From Fischerella muscicola SAG 1427-1 = PCC 73103 (GTDB lineage Bacteria; Cyanobacteriota; Cyanobacteriia; Cyanobacteriales; Nostocaceae), in assembly GCF_000317245.1 (NCBI RefSeq), contig NZ_AJLJ01000271.1:1-64000 (forward strand): a DNA stretch of 64,000 nucleotides, written 5' to 3'. Shown here piece by piece: positions 18,862 through 27,172 of this stretch. The number at the start of each line of letters is the position of its first letter. Within the stretch, counting starts at the first letter, position 1. Position numbers and translations under genes: made by a program. The notes below the pieces were generated by a model. That model searched no databases, was not told where the DNA came from, and saw nothing but the letters and a program-made list of their open reading frames with translations.

Positions 18862-19830
18862 ATGAGCTATGTTTTAGGAATAGATGGTGGTGGCAGTAAG
18901 ACAGTTTGTATTTTGATGAATCATCAACGAAAAGTAGTTGGTCGTGGTGAAGCAGGTGCTTCTAATTATCAAGTTATTGGAGTTGAAGCCGCAATTACAT
19001 CTATTCAAACTGCAATGATTGCTGCTTCAAATAAAACTGAGAATATCACAGTAGAAGCTATTTGTTTGGGATTAGCTGGTGTCGGTCGTGCTGCCGATAT
19101 TGAAATTATCAAAAGTATTGTAGACTATTTGCAAAATAGTAATTATATCCCTATTATTTGGTCATTAAAATCATCTAATATTATTATCACCAATGATGCT
19201 TTGATTGCTTTGGTTGGTGGAATTGGGAAGGATGTAGGAGTTGTTGTTGCTGCTGGCACTGGTTCTATAGTTTTGGGTCAAAATCAGCAAAGAGATATTA
19301 AAAGAGTCGGGGGTTGGGGTTATCTTTTAGGAGATGAAGGTAGTGCCTATAAAATTGCTGTTGCTGGTATGCAAGCGGCTTTAAAATCTTATGATGGACG
19401 TGAGATGCAAACCAGAATTGTAGAAGATTTAAAGCAGCATCTCTGTTTAGAAAAAATTGAAGATTTAATTGAAGTTATATATCGGCGCGGTTGGGGTGTT
19501 AAAGAAATAGCAGCTTTGGCACCAGTTATTGATCATGCAGCTGCCGCAGGTGATGAAGTTGCAAATCAAATTATTGATGGTGCTGTGCAAGAGTTAGTTC
19601 AAGCAACTTCTACAGTGATTAATGCTATTTTTAATTCTGGTGAAGTTTTGGAAATAGTTACAACTGGAAGTGTGTGGCAAGGTGAATGTAAGATGCATGA
19701 AAGATTTTCCGCATCTATTGTCAAGAAGTTTCCTGCTGCTAAAGTTATTTTGCCAAGATTTGAACCTGCTTATGGTGCTGGTTTGTTGGCGTTGAAGAGT
19801 TTGTTGACATCTTCGCTTGGTTTTGATTGA
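18862..19830 (+). CDS. BadF/BadG-type sugar kinase, probable N-acetylglucosamine kinase
   Basis: 322 residues of the ASKHA ATPase fold: phosphate-1 motif DGGGSKT (8-14), second phosphate motif AAGTGSIVLG and adenosine motif TGSVWQG. The overall pattern fits the BadF/BadG/BcrA/BcrD family, whose cyanobacterial and animal-type members phosphorylate N-acetylglucosamine, so a role in amino-sugar salvage is inferred. The frame is open from 18817, but that ATG lies in a HIP1 box (ATGCGATCGCAT), and the first 15 codons are unlike the family, so the ATG at 18862 is chosen. Confidence 0.8.
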   Translation: MSYVLGIDGGGSKTVCILMNHQRKVVGRGEAGASNYQVIGVEAAITSIQTAMIAASNKTENITVEAICLGLAGVGRAADIEIIKSIVDYLQNSNYIPIIWSLKSSNIIITNDALIALVGGIGKDVGVVVAAGTGSIVLGQNQQRDIKRVGGWGYLLGDEGSAYKIAVAGMQAALKSYDGREMQTRIVEDLKQHLCLEKIEDLIEVIYRRGWGVKEIAALAPVIDHAAAAGDEVANQIIDGAVQELVQATSTVINAIFNSGEVLEIVTTGSVWQGECKMHERFSASIVKKFPAAKVILPRFEPAYGAGLLALKSLLTSSLGFD

Positions 19831-19907
19831 TAGTGATTTCAAAAACTGACGGAAGTGGAGCGATCGCATCTTAAAAAATGAGAAGGACAAGTATGGCATT
19901 CTTAAAA

Positions 19908-19940
19908 AGATCCCCGACTTTTTAGAAAAGTCGGGGATCT
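19908..19940. repeat. Dispersed 15-bp-arm hairpin, copy A
   Basis: AGATCCCCGACTTTT (19908-19922), a 3-base loop, then the perfect complement (19926-19940). Same family as 30533-30565 and 43110-43142. It lies in the 305-bp gap between the sugar kinase and the WD40 gene and could serve as a terminator for either. Confidence 0.75.
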
Positions 19941-20051
19941 GGGCTTTGCGATACTTCGTTATGCGATCGCAGCCAATAATACCCTTCACTACTTTTGTGC
20001 TGTTTAGTATTTGTATCGCCGTGCAATCTAAACGCAACTCCCTACAATGCC

Positions 20052-20093
20052 AATGTATCGGCTTACATTGTTAATGTATCGACTTACATTAAA
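20052..20093. repeat. Two 21-bp units shared with the 45.4-kb tandem repeat
   Basis: Two adjacent 21-bp units beginning AATGTATCG. The 19-bp sequence AATGTATCGGCTTACATTG is the exact reverse complement of part of the tandem repeat at 45402-45485. Confidence 0.65.
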
Positions 20094-20135
20094 CTTCTTG
20101 CACAAATTAAGTTAATCCTCATCAAAATCTCCCCA

Positions 20136-23100
20136 TCACCGCGTCCCCACATCAGCTTTTAAATACTTGCGAATATCAATACCATCACACACGCCTTTGT
20201 CCTCGTCACTCACATCAGGATTCTTGAGATAATCATGCACCTGAGCGCAACCTCGTGCTAGTAAATTATCAAGATGCACAGAATCTAAATCCCACAATTT
20301 GACTGTGCCATCAGCACTTGCAGAAGCCAGAGTCTTGCCATCTGAGCTAAAAGCGACACTGTACACCTCATCACTATGGCCTCTGAAAGTGGCAAGTTCT
20401 TCTCCTTGCAAATTCCACAATTTGACTGTTTTGTCACTAGCAGAACCAATGTCGTTACTACTTGCAGAAGCGATAGTCTTACCATCTGGGCTAAAGGCGA
20501 CACTTGATACTGCACCACTATGGCCTTTGAAAGTGGCAAGTAGTTTACCTTGCAAATTCCATAATTTGACTGTGCTGTCATTATTTGCAGAAGCGATAGT
20601 CTTGCCATCGGGGCTAAAGGCGACACTATTTACCCCATTGCTATATTCTTTGAAAGTGGCAAGTAGTTTACCTTGCAAATTCCACAATTTGACTGTACTG
20701 TCATAACTTGCAGAAGCCAGAGTCTTGCCATCTGGGCTAAAGGCAACACTATTTACCCAAACCCCATCGTTATGCCCATTGAAAGTGGCAAGTAGTTTAC
20801 CTTGCAAGTTCCACAATTTGACTGTACTGTCACGACTTGCAGAAGCCAGAGTCTTGCCATCTGGGCTAAAGGCGACACTATTTACCGCATCACTATGCCC
20901 TTTGAAAGTCTCAAGTAGCTTACCTTGCAAGTTCCACAATTTGACTGTACTGTCATAACTTGCAGAAGCAATCGTTTTGCCATCTGGGCTAAAGGCAACA
21001 CTTGATACCCCATCATTATGCCCTTTGAAAGTAGCAAGTAGTTTACCTTGCAAGTTCCACAATTTGACTGTTCCGTCAATTCCAGAAGCAAGAGTTTTGC
21101 CATCTGGGCTAAAGGCGACACTATGGCCTTTGAAAGTGGCAAGTTGTTTACCTTGCAAGTTCCACAATTTGACTGTGTTGTCACCACTTGCAGAAGCAAG
21201 AGTTTTGCCATCTGGGCTAAAGGCGACACTCAATACCACATCGCTATGGCCTTTGAAAGTAGCAAGTTCTTCTCCTTGCAAATTCCACAATTTGACTGTT
21301 TTGTCATAACTTGCAGAAGTCAAAGTTTTGCCATCTGGGCTAAAGGCGACACTTAATACCGCACTGCTATGGCCTTTGAAAGTGGCAAGTAGTTTACCTT
21401 GCAAGTTCCACAAGTTGACTGTGTTGTCCCAACTTGCAGAAGCCATTGTCTTGCCATCGGGGCTAAAGGCAACACTCCATACCACATCGCTATGGCCTTT
21501 GAAAGTGGCAAGTAGTTTACCTTGCAAGTTCCACAATTTGACTGTTTTGTCACCACTTGCAGAAGCAAGAGTTTTGCCATCTGGGCTAAATGCGACACTA
21601 GTTATCCCACCACTATGCCCATTGAAAGTAGCAAGTAGTTTACCTTGCAAGTTCCACAATTTGACTGTGCCGTCAACATTTGCAGAAGCGATAGTCTTGC
21701 CATCGGGGTTAAAGGTGACACTATTTACCATATCGCTATGCCCATTGAAAGTGGCAAGTAGTTTACCTTGCAAGTTCCATAATTTGACTGTTCTGTCCCA
21801 ACTTGCAGAAGCAATAGTATTGCCATCTGGGCTAAAGGCAATACTCTTTACTGTACGGCTATGCCCATTGAAAGTGGCAAGTAGTTTACCTTGCAAGTTC
21901 CACAATTTGACTGTGCCGTCAACATTTGCAGAAGCAATAGTTTTACCATCTGGGCTAAAGGCGACACTTGATACCGCATCGCTATGCCCTTGCAGTCGAT
22001 TTTGCTCTTTGATGCCGTAAACTAGCTCTTGTAAATCAGCTACTGCTTTTATACGTTGATCTGGTTTTATATTTTGATTTTGTTGTTGGAGTTGTTTGCC
22101 AGCTTTCAAACTTTGTACTAAAGTCCTGATATCGTGAAACTCTGAGTTTCTAAAAGTATCTGCATTCAGGCTCAAAGTCGTAATTGCTGCATTTAATAAT
22201 AATTTTTCTGCTTGTCGCACTTTCTCTAGAGCAAATATTCCTATGATCACCGCCCCTACCAAAGTCACCCCCAACACTATAGAACCAATTTGAATTTGTC
22301 GCTTTGCTTTGCGATTCGCTACTTCTAAAATCTTTTTTGCTTCTGCTTCGGCTTCCAGTCGCTTCTGTACATCTCGCTGTTCTAATTCCTGACTAGCAGC
22401 TAAAAACTGGTAATCTATATCACTCAAACTTTTACCTGCTACCCAGGTTTGGGCATCTGTTAAAGCCTGTCCCCGCAACAAACGCGATTCATCCTCGCGG
22501 TTAGACTCTACCCACGCATCCAGTGTATTTGCATAGGGACGCAATTTTGCTAGTAGCTTATTGCACCATTCTTCTTGAAATACCTCTGCATAAATGCGAT
22601 TGTAAATTCGTAACTTCCCGTCACGCTTAACTACTAAACCCGTCAGACGCAGTTCTGTTTGTTCTGGGCTATCATCGGCGGGAATCCCATCAGGAGACTG
22701 AACAATTTGCTGACATAACCCCAACAATCTCCCGGTACGCTGTTCACCACTTCGCATGATTCTGTCGCGGATTGTTCTCAGGTGTTCGGGTTCGTCCTGT
22801 GCTTCCCAGTTTTCGATGATGCGCTGACGCACTACGCAACTGACAAAATCAGAGGGATTTGGTACTGCTGATAAAGAAGACATCGCCGCATGAGGACGCG
22901 GTTCTTTACATTTTTCGGTTTCTTGATCTTTGTGTTGTGATAAGCTTTTGACTGCTTGCACCACCAATTTACAAACTTTTTGAGTTAAAAACGGTTGTCC
23001 CCCAGTCCAATACAGCACAGCTGACATCATCGCTTGCGGATCACAAAAATCCTCGAGTCCCCGCGCCAGTGGTTCGGTTTCCTGTGCTTCAAATCCAGTT

Positions 23101-23729
23101 AAATCAATTGCTGTACCAATATTGAACGGTGTGCGTCGTTTGTCTTGAATCAAGTCTGAAGGTGTAGACACGCCCAAAATTGCAAACGTCAACCGATGAT
23201 AAACTGGTTTATCTGCCCGACGATTATAACAATCTCGAATAACGGCAAAAAAATCATCTGTATGAAATGGCAGACTCAGAACACTGTCAATTTCATCGAT
23301 AAAAATAACTATATTTGTAGTAATTGCTTCTAGTAAGATCGTCTCAAAAAACTTGCTTAACTTTTGGACTGGTGAGATTAAATTATTTTCTGTCCACCAG
23401 GTTTCTAAATCAAAAGTGGTGTAAAGATTAAAACTACCAATTAAACTATCAATGACCCCAGCGTACCACTGCTCCGGTGTAATATCTGCCGTGCCAATCG
23501 AGGTAATATCAATCACAGCACAGGCTATCCCTTCTAACTGCAAGCGTTGCATCACCTGTACCCGCAAGCTAGATTTACCCATTTGCCGGGAGTTAAGAAC
23601 GTAACAAAAATCACCTGCTTTTAAGCTTTCATACAAATCTTTGTCAGCTTGACGGGTAACGTAGGTTGGAGCATCTTGGGGAAGACTACCCCCGACTTGA
23701 TAGTGGTATTGGGTTATGTCAATGGTCAT
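20136..23729 (-). CDS. AAA-like (STAND-type) ATPase with 14 WD40 repeats
   Basis: A 1197-residue protein in three parts. Residues about 10-400 form an AAA-like ATPase with the unusual P-loop NSRQMGKSS (47-54) and Walker B IFIDEID (142-148), followed by [11 protein letters not shown] and a GGQPFL motif. Then comes a charged helix and a membrane helix at about 480-500 ([19 protein letters not shown]). Residues about 580-1145 are 14 WD40 repeats of about 42 residues, enough for two seven-bladed propellers. Such proteins are thought to act as ligand-gated switches; the ligand is unknown. The repeat unit is nearly constant ([20 protein letters not shown]). Repeat 8 is shortened and repeat 13 carries an 8-residue insertion. 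The start ATG lies inside a heptamer repeat. Upstream on the same strand is the CHAT protease with a related ATPase. Confidence 0.88.
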   Translation of the reverse strand: MTIDITQYHYQVGGSLPQDAPTYVTRQADKDLYESLKAGDFCYVLNSRQMGKSSLRVQVMQRLQLEGIACAVIDITSIGTADITPEQWYAGVIDSLIGSFNLYTTFDLETWWTENNLISPVQKLSKFFETILLEAITTNIVIFIDEIDSVLSLPFHTDDFFAVIRDCYNRRADKPVYHRLTFAILGVSTPSDLIQDKRRTPFNIGTAIDLTGFEAQETEPLARGLEDFCDPQAMMSAVLYWTGGQPFLTQKVCKLVVQAVKSLSQHKDQETEKCKEPRPHAAMSSLSAVPNPSDFVSCVVRQRIIENWEAQDEPEHLRTIRDRIMRSGEQRTGRLLGLCQQIVQSPDGIPADDSPEQTELRLTGLVVKRDGKLRIYNRIYAEVFQEEWCNKLLAKLRPYANTLDAWVESNREDESRLLRGQALTDAQTWVAGKSLSDIDYQFLAASQELEQRDVQKRLEAEAEAKKILEVANRKAKRQIQIGSIVLGVTLVGAVIIGIFALEKVRQAEKLLLNAAITTLSLNADTFRNSEFHDIRTLVQSLKAGKQLQQQNQNIKPDQRIKAVADLQELVYGIKEQNRLQGHSDAVSSVAFSPDGKTIASANVDGTVKLWNLQGKLLATFNGHSRTVKSIAFSPDGNTIASASWDRTVKLWNLQGKLLATFNGHSDMVNSVTFNPDGKTIASANVDGTVKLWNLQGKLLATFNGHSGGITSVAFSPDGKTLASASGDKTVKLWNLQGKLLATFKGHSDVVWSVAFSPDGKTMASASWDNTVNLWNLQGKLLATFKGHSSAVLSVAFSPDGKTLTSASYDKTVKLWNLQGEELATFKGHSDVVLSVAFSPDGKTLASASGDNTVKLWNLQGKQLATFKGHSVAFSPDGKTLASGIDGTVKLWNLQGKLLATFKGHNDGVSSVAFSPDGKTIASASYDSTVKLWNLQGKLLETFKGHSDAVNSVAFSPDGKTLASASRDSTVKLWNLQGKLLATFNGHNDGVWVNSVAFSPDGKTLASASYDSTVKLWNLQGKLLATFKEYSNGVNSVAFSPDGKTIASANNDSTVKLWNLQGKLLATFKGHSGAVSSVAFSPDGKTIASASSNDIGSASDKTVKLWNLQGEELATFRGHSDEVYSVAFSSDGKTLASASADGTVKLWDLDSVHLDNLLARGCAQVHDYLKNPDVSDEDKGVCDGIDIRKYLKADVGTR
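20285..21990 (-). repeat. Tandem array of about fourteen 126-bp WD40 units
   Basis: Inside the WD40 gene. Successive units share long identical stretches (for example the codons for LWNLQGK and FSPDGKT), showing recent duplication or gene conversion. On the opposite strand the array generates spurious repetitive frames. Confidence 0.85.
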
Positions 23730-23750
23730 TTGTCATTAATGATTACAACA

Positions 23751-23876
23751 CATCCTTGGTTCAAGACGCGATTTATCGCGTCTTGAACCAAGGATGAATC
23801 GCGTCTTGAACCAAGGATGAATCGCGTCTCTACAATATGGTCTATTTGTCACATTCTTTTTTCAAATTGGTATTAA
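23751..23876. repeat. Near-perfect palindrome plus MITE-like element between the two ATPase genes
   Basis: CATCCTTGGTTCAAGACGCGAT (22-bp arm, 23751-23772), TT, then its perfect complement (23775-23796). The right arm is repeated directly at 23797-23819. The rest, to 23876, is the reverse complement of the left half of the 4033-4137 element and ends in GGTATTAA, where its TTA supplies the stop codon of the CHAT gene. Confidence 0.75.
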
Positions 23877-25591
23877 ATTCCCAAGCGATCGCAAAAATAT
23901 TTACGATATAAATCACACAACGGCATGACGTCATTGCCTTGCAGTTTGACTAACCCCATACTACGGAGTTGAAATGCTTCGGTTGTTCCCACATCTACTG
24001 GTGAATTTGCTGTCACCACTTGTTTAATTGCTGCCAACAATTTGGCATCATTTTCTATATTCAGCAAGTGGCGACGCAGATGATCACTATAGGGGCCTTC
24101 TTCTGTGGGCGCGATTTGTTGTAGTTTCTCTAAAGTCATACGCCGACGGGCAATTTGATACAATGCTACCCGCACTAAGTAAGGATGACCACCAAAAAGG
24201 CGCATGAGCTGATCAATTTCTGAATTACTCCAACTCAGACCATGTTTTTGTATTAAATCTTGTACTTGAGCTTGCGTAAATTCTGGTAGTTCTATTGGTA
24301 AACCGACATTAAAAGGTGATTGGTTGATGTTGAGAGGAATATAAACTTCTTTAGAATGTACTATTACCAGCCGCAGTTTTTGCCAGAGAGGCTCATTTTT
24401 TGCTTTTTCATGCCAAGAACGCAGCAATCCAAAGAACTCTTGGGCTATTTCGGGATGTTTGAAAACTTCATCAACTTCATCTAAACCCAAGGCTATGGGG
24501 GTGTCAATCTCATTTAATAAGTACCGTTGGAAATAATTAGTACACTTATTTTTACTTCCTAAAATGCCTTTCCAATAATCAGATAACTTATCTGGTAAAT
24601 TTAATCCATAGGTGATGCTAGCGGAAAACCACTGTAAAAATTTCTCCGAACTATTGAGAAATTCAGCATCTGCATCTTGGAAGTTGATGCACACAGTCTG
24701 ATAACCTTGCTGTTCAGCGTGGTGCAGAATTCGCCTCATCAGTGAACTTTTACCCATTTGTCTGGGTGCTTTGACGCGAATCAAAGCGCCAGCTCTCACA
24801 ATTGCTTCGTAACAGTCGGTTTCAATTGGTGGACGTTCGACATAAAAAACTGAATCTAAAGGTACTTGTCCCTCTGGTTGTTCAAGAGGAAAAGCTGATG
24901 TTGTAGAGATAGGTGTTACCTGTTCTGGTTTTTTTGATAAACGAATTATATTGCGATCGCCCCCATCTTCTACTTCACCTCGCCCTTGTGCTGGTGAAAC
25001 ATTGGACGCACTAGAATTTCCAACTTTGTGAATATTACCTGGGCTTTTTAATACTGGGGTTGAAGACTCTGGAATACCTTCTAAATCAATAGAAGCGCAA
25101 CCTAATTCGTATGCTTCTTCATAAGTTCTACCTGCGCCTAAAGCATCATAAAACCCTACTGCAAATTCAATCGCAGCTCTATCCCCAATTTTCTGGTTCA
25201 TACCAATCACATAATTAATGTGTTGGTGAATTGCTTGGGCTTGGGCTTCAGAGTAGCAGGCGTTAAAGAATACGCACTCGACTTTATCTTGAAAAAATTT
25301 GAATAGCCTAGCTAGAGATTCTGTACTTACGAGTTGCATCTCCCCAACATTATTTTCCAATGCCAAACCTTGAGCGCCAGCTCCATGTCCAGAAAAATGC
25401 ACTATTTGTGGTTCGTAATCTAGTAAAGCCCGACGCAAATCGTCAGTACGCACTGCCCATTTACAGATAATTTCAAACTGATCACGTCCTTTAGAGCGTT
25501 GCAATCCGGTTTCGATTTCCCGCACCTCTTCATCTAAGCGCAGCTTAGATGTATTCTTGGGGTTTGCTGATATGATTAATATTTTTTTCAC
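23873..25591 (-). CDS. CHAT-domain protease fused to AAA-like ATPase
   Basis: 572 residues. The N-terminal CHAT domain (about 1-165) is a caspase-type cysteine peptidase with the catalytic dyad visible: H69 in HFSGHG and C112 in FFNACYS. After a low-complexity linker (180-235) comes an AAA-like ATPase: P-loop PRQMGKSS (276-283), Walker B LGLDEVDEVF (368-377), SPFNVGLPIEL and GGHPYLVR. A C-terminal winged-helix-like segment follows (about 510-572). The ATPase motifs parallel those of the downstream WD40 protein one by one. CHAT-NTPase proteins are expected to cleave a specific target when the ATPase is triggered; the target is unknown. Both genes share a strand, separated by a 143-bp repeat. 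Confidence 0.88.
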   Translation of the reverse strand: MKKILIISANPKNTSKLRLDEEVREIETGLQRSKGRDQFEIICKWAVRTDDLRRALLDYEPQIVHFSGHGAGAQGLALENNVGEMQLVSTESLARLFKFFQDKVECVFFNACYSEAQAQAIHQHINYVIGMNQKIGDRAAIEFAVGFYDALGAGRTYEEAYELGCASIDLEGIPESSTPVLKSPGNIHKVGNSSASNVSPAQGRGEVEDGGDRNIIRLSKKPEQVTPISTTSAFPLEQPEGQVPLDSVFYVERPPIETDCYEAIVRAGALIRVKAPRQMGKSSLMRRILHHAEQQGYQTVCINFQDADAEFLNSSEKFLQWFSASITYGLNLPDKLSDYWKGILGSKNKCTNYFQRYLLNEIDTPIALGLDEVDEVFKHPEIAQEFFGLLRSWHEKAKNEPLWQKLRLVIVHSKEVYIPLNINQSPFNVGLPIELPEFTQAQVQDLIQKHGLSWSNSEIDQLMRLFGGHPYLVRVALYQIARRRMTLEKLQQIAPTEEGPYSDHLRRHLLNIENDAKLLAAIKQVVTANSPVDVGTTEAFQLRSMGLVKLQGNDVMPLCDLYRKYFCDRLGI

Positions 25592-25772
25592 TGTTAGATT
25601 AAGTTTTATAAATAGAAAATACTGATTACAAATAGTTTTAACTACATCAGATTATCAGCTTATTTCTAAATATTATTGAAAATTGGAAACACAGAGGTGG
25701 GGAGGTGGGGATAAGCAATAAGGGAAGGGGAGACAAGGAAGGGACGCGGAGAAAAACTCATGACTATTGTAC

Positions 25773-25792
25773 AGACGCGATTCATCGCGTCT
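25773..25792. repeat. Short AGACGCGAT palindrome
   Basis: AGACGCGAT-TC-ATCGCGTCT, a solo version of the centre of the 4033-4137 element, placed just downstream of the 127-residue gene and upstream of the CHAT gene. Confidence 0.6.
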
Positions 25793-25802
25793 CTACTAAT
25801 GA

Positions 25803-26186
25803 CTATTGACTAACAGACATTTCCTCTGTACTGGCTTTTATACGGCTGACAGAACTTCTGCGGATGCGATCGCTCTTACGAACACCACCAGCCATTTCAT
25901 ATTCTACGCTGTCTTTGCCATACTTAAAGGCAACACCAATTAGCATTTTTTCCGAAAGATCGCCCAATATTTTTTCTAATTCTTTCATCTCTGTTTTGGA
26001 AGAGTCAATCACAGTTAAAGCAGTATTATAAGCCTCTATCTTGGTACGGTATTGCTCGATTAGTTGTGTCATATTTTGCAAATTGCGAGCATCACCAAAA
26101 TCCATATTTGGATCAATTGCTTTGAGTCCAGAGATTCTTAATTCGGCTTTTTCTAAAACGCGGGATGTGCGTCTTTTCCGAGACAT
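25803..26186 (-). CDS. Small basic helical protein upstream of the CHAT gene, unknown function
   Basis: 127 residues, highly charged and largely helical. The basic N-terminus (MSRKRRTSRVLEKAELR) and basic C-terminus (RKSDRIRRSSVSRIK) flank a middle helix with coiled-coil character (about 40-80). I do not recognise the family. The open frame has an ATG five codons earlier, but that ATG overlaps the ribosome site: AGGAG lies 7 bases before the ATG at 26186, which is therefore the start. Same strand as the CHAT and WD40 genes and 211 bp upstream of CHAT, so it may belong to the same unit. Confidence 0.65.
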   Translation of the reverse strand: MSRKRRTSRVLEKAELRISGLKAIDPNMDFGDARNLQNMTQLIEQYRTKIEAYNTALTVIDSSKTEMKELEKILGDLSEKMLIGVAFKYGKDSVEYEMAGGVRKSDRIRRSSVSRIKASTEEMSVSQ

Positions 26187-26409
26187 AGCTATACTCCTCA
26201 TAAATGCTTTTAGAGCTAGTTTGTCTTAATCAAAGTTCATTCTGCATCAGCAAATTTCGCATAAAATTGAATTTATGCTCAAATTTTTTGTGATTAGTAT
26301 TAGTGTTTTTGCTTAAGTGTTCTGAAAAACCTCACCCCCTCTCCTTAGTAAGGAGAGGTGAAGTTGTTAATGTGCATCAGGTTTTTCGGACTTGTGTGTC
26401 TTTAATGTG

Positions 26410-26577
26410 CTAACGACAGAACTTAGTGTCCTAACGACAGAACTGAGTGTCCTAACGATACAACTTAGTGTCCTAACGACAGAACTGAGTGTCCTAACGA
26501 TACAACTTAGTGTCCTAACGACAGAACTTAGTGTCCTAACGACAGAACTTAGTGTCCTAATGACACAACTTAGTGTC
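26410..26577. repeat. 21-bp minisatellite, eight full copies
   Basis: Eight head-to-tail 21-bp units of consensus CTAACGACAGAACTTAGTGTC plus a partial ninth. Variants alternate (GACAGAACTT, GACAGAACTG, GATACAACTT). Because 21 is a multiple of 3, one plus frame stays open and reads a heptapeptide repeat (LTTELSV). That frame has only a TTG start without a ribosome site, so I treat it as a repeat and not a gene. It fills most of the 486-bp gap between two small genes. Confidence 0.85.
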
Positions 26578-26672
26578 CTAATGAAATCAAATATTTGGAT
26601 TGAAATTGCGTAATTGAAGATAAAACTCGTGTATTTATAAATTAAGTAAAATGCACATAAACAATGTAGTAT

Positions 26673-26966
26673 ATGGAACCTTTAACTACTGCTGCGATCG
26701 CAGTTGGTTCTATAGTTGCCACTAAGGCGTTAGAAAAAACAGGCGAAAAGGTAGGCAAAGCTTTATGGGATAAGACTGGTCAGTTTCTTGTCAAACTGAG
26801 AAAACAGTCTCCTCAAATTGTAGCTGCAATTGAAAAAGCACCAGAACAACCACTAGATTATGGTAAAGCTGTATTGGAAGTAGAAGCTGCGGCGAAAGCT
26901 GATCCGCAAGTGGCGCAAGCAACCCAAGAATTAGCAGCAGCAGCAATGAATCTTGGCCAACCTTGA
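26673..26966 (+). CDS. Small Ala-rich helical protein, unknown function
   Basis: 97 residues. A hydrophobic, glycine-containing start (MEPLTTAAIAVGSIVATKALEKTGEKVG) is followed by a charged amphipathic helix and an Ala/Glu-rich helix. From memory, similar short sequences occur in cyanobacteria alone or as N-terminal modules of repeat-domain proteins; this needs a profile search. It diverges from the CHAT-linked 127-residue gene across the minisatellite. No function can be read directly. Confidence 0.65.
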   Translation: MEPLTTAAIAVGSIVATKALEKTGEKVGKALWDKTGQFLVKLRKQSPQIVAAIEKAPEQPLDYGKAVLEVEAAAKADPQVAQATQELAAAAMNLGQP

Positions 26967-27172
26967 CTCCACAAATGGATGTGTTTCAAATCACCCTCTC
27001 TACTGCCTGATTTTTAATTCCCTACCCTTGAAAGAGGGTTAGGGTGGGGTAAAAAATATTTGTGCAAGAGGTCTAATCTTTGTATTACTTCAAAAAAAAT
27101 TTAATAATTTGCTAGAGCATTACTCGTGGAAAATTTAGTAGAATTTGCCAAATATTTTGATTCAAAAATGGT

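Noticed and set aside
20299-22020. Several plus-strand frames with a repeated LPSGLKATL-type peptide
   Set aside because: They are the antisense image of the 126-bp WD40 repeats; no start signals, and the sense frame is clearly a WD40 protein.
26410-26577. Possible CRISPR array
   Set aside because: Units are contiguous without unique spacers; no cas genes in the window. The same holds for 45402-45500 and the WD40 array.
26392-26613. 73-codon frame reading LTTELSV heptads
   Set aside because: TTG start without a ribosome site, and the openness follows from the 21-bp unit length. Kept as a repeat and as a finding, not as a gene.
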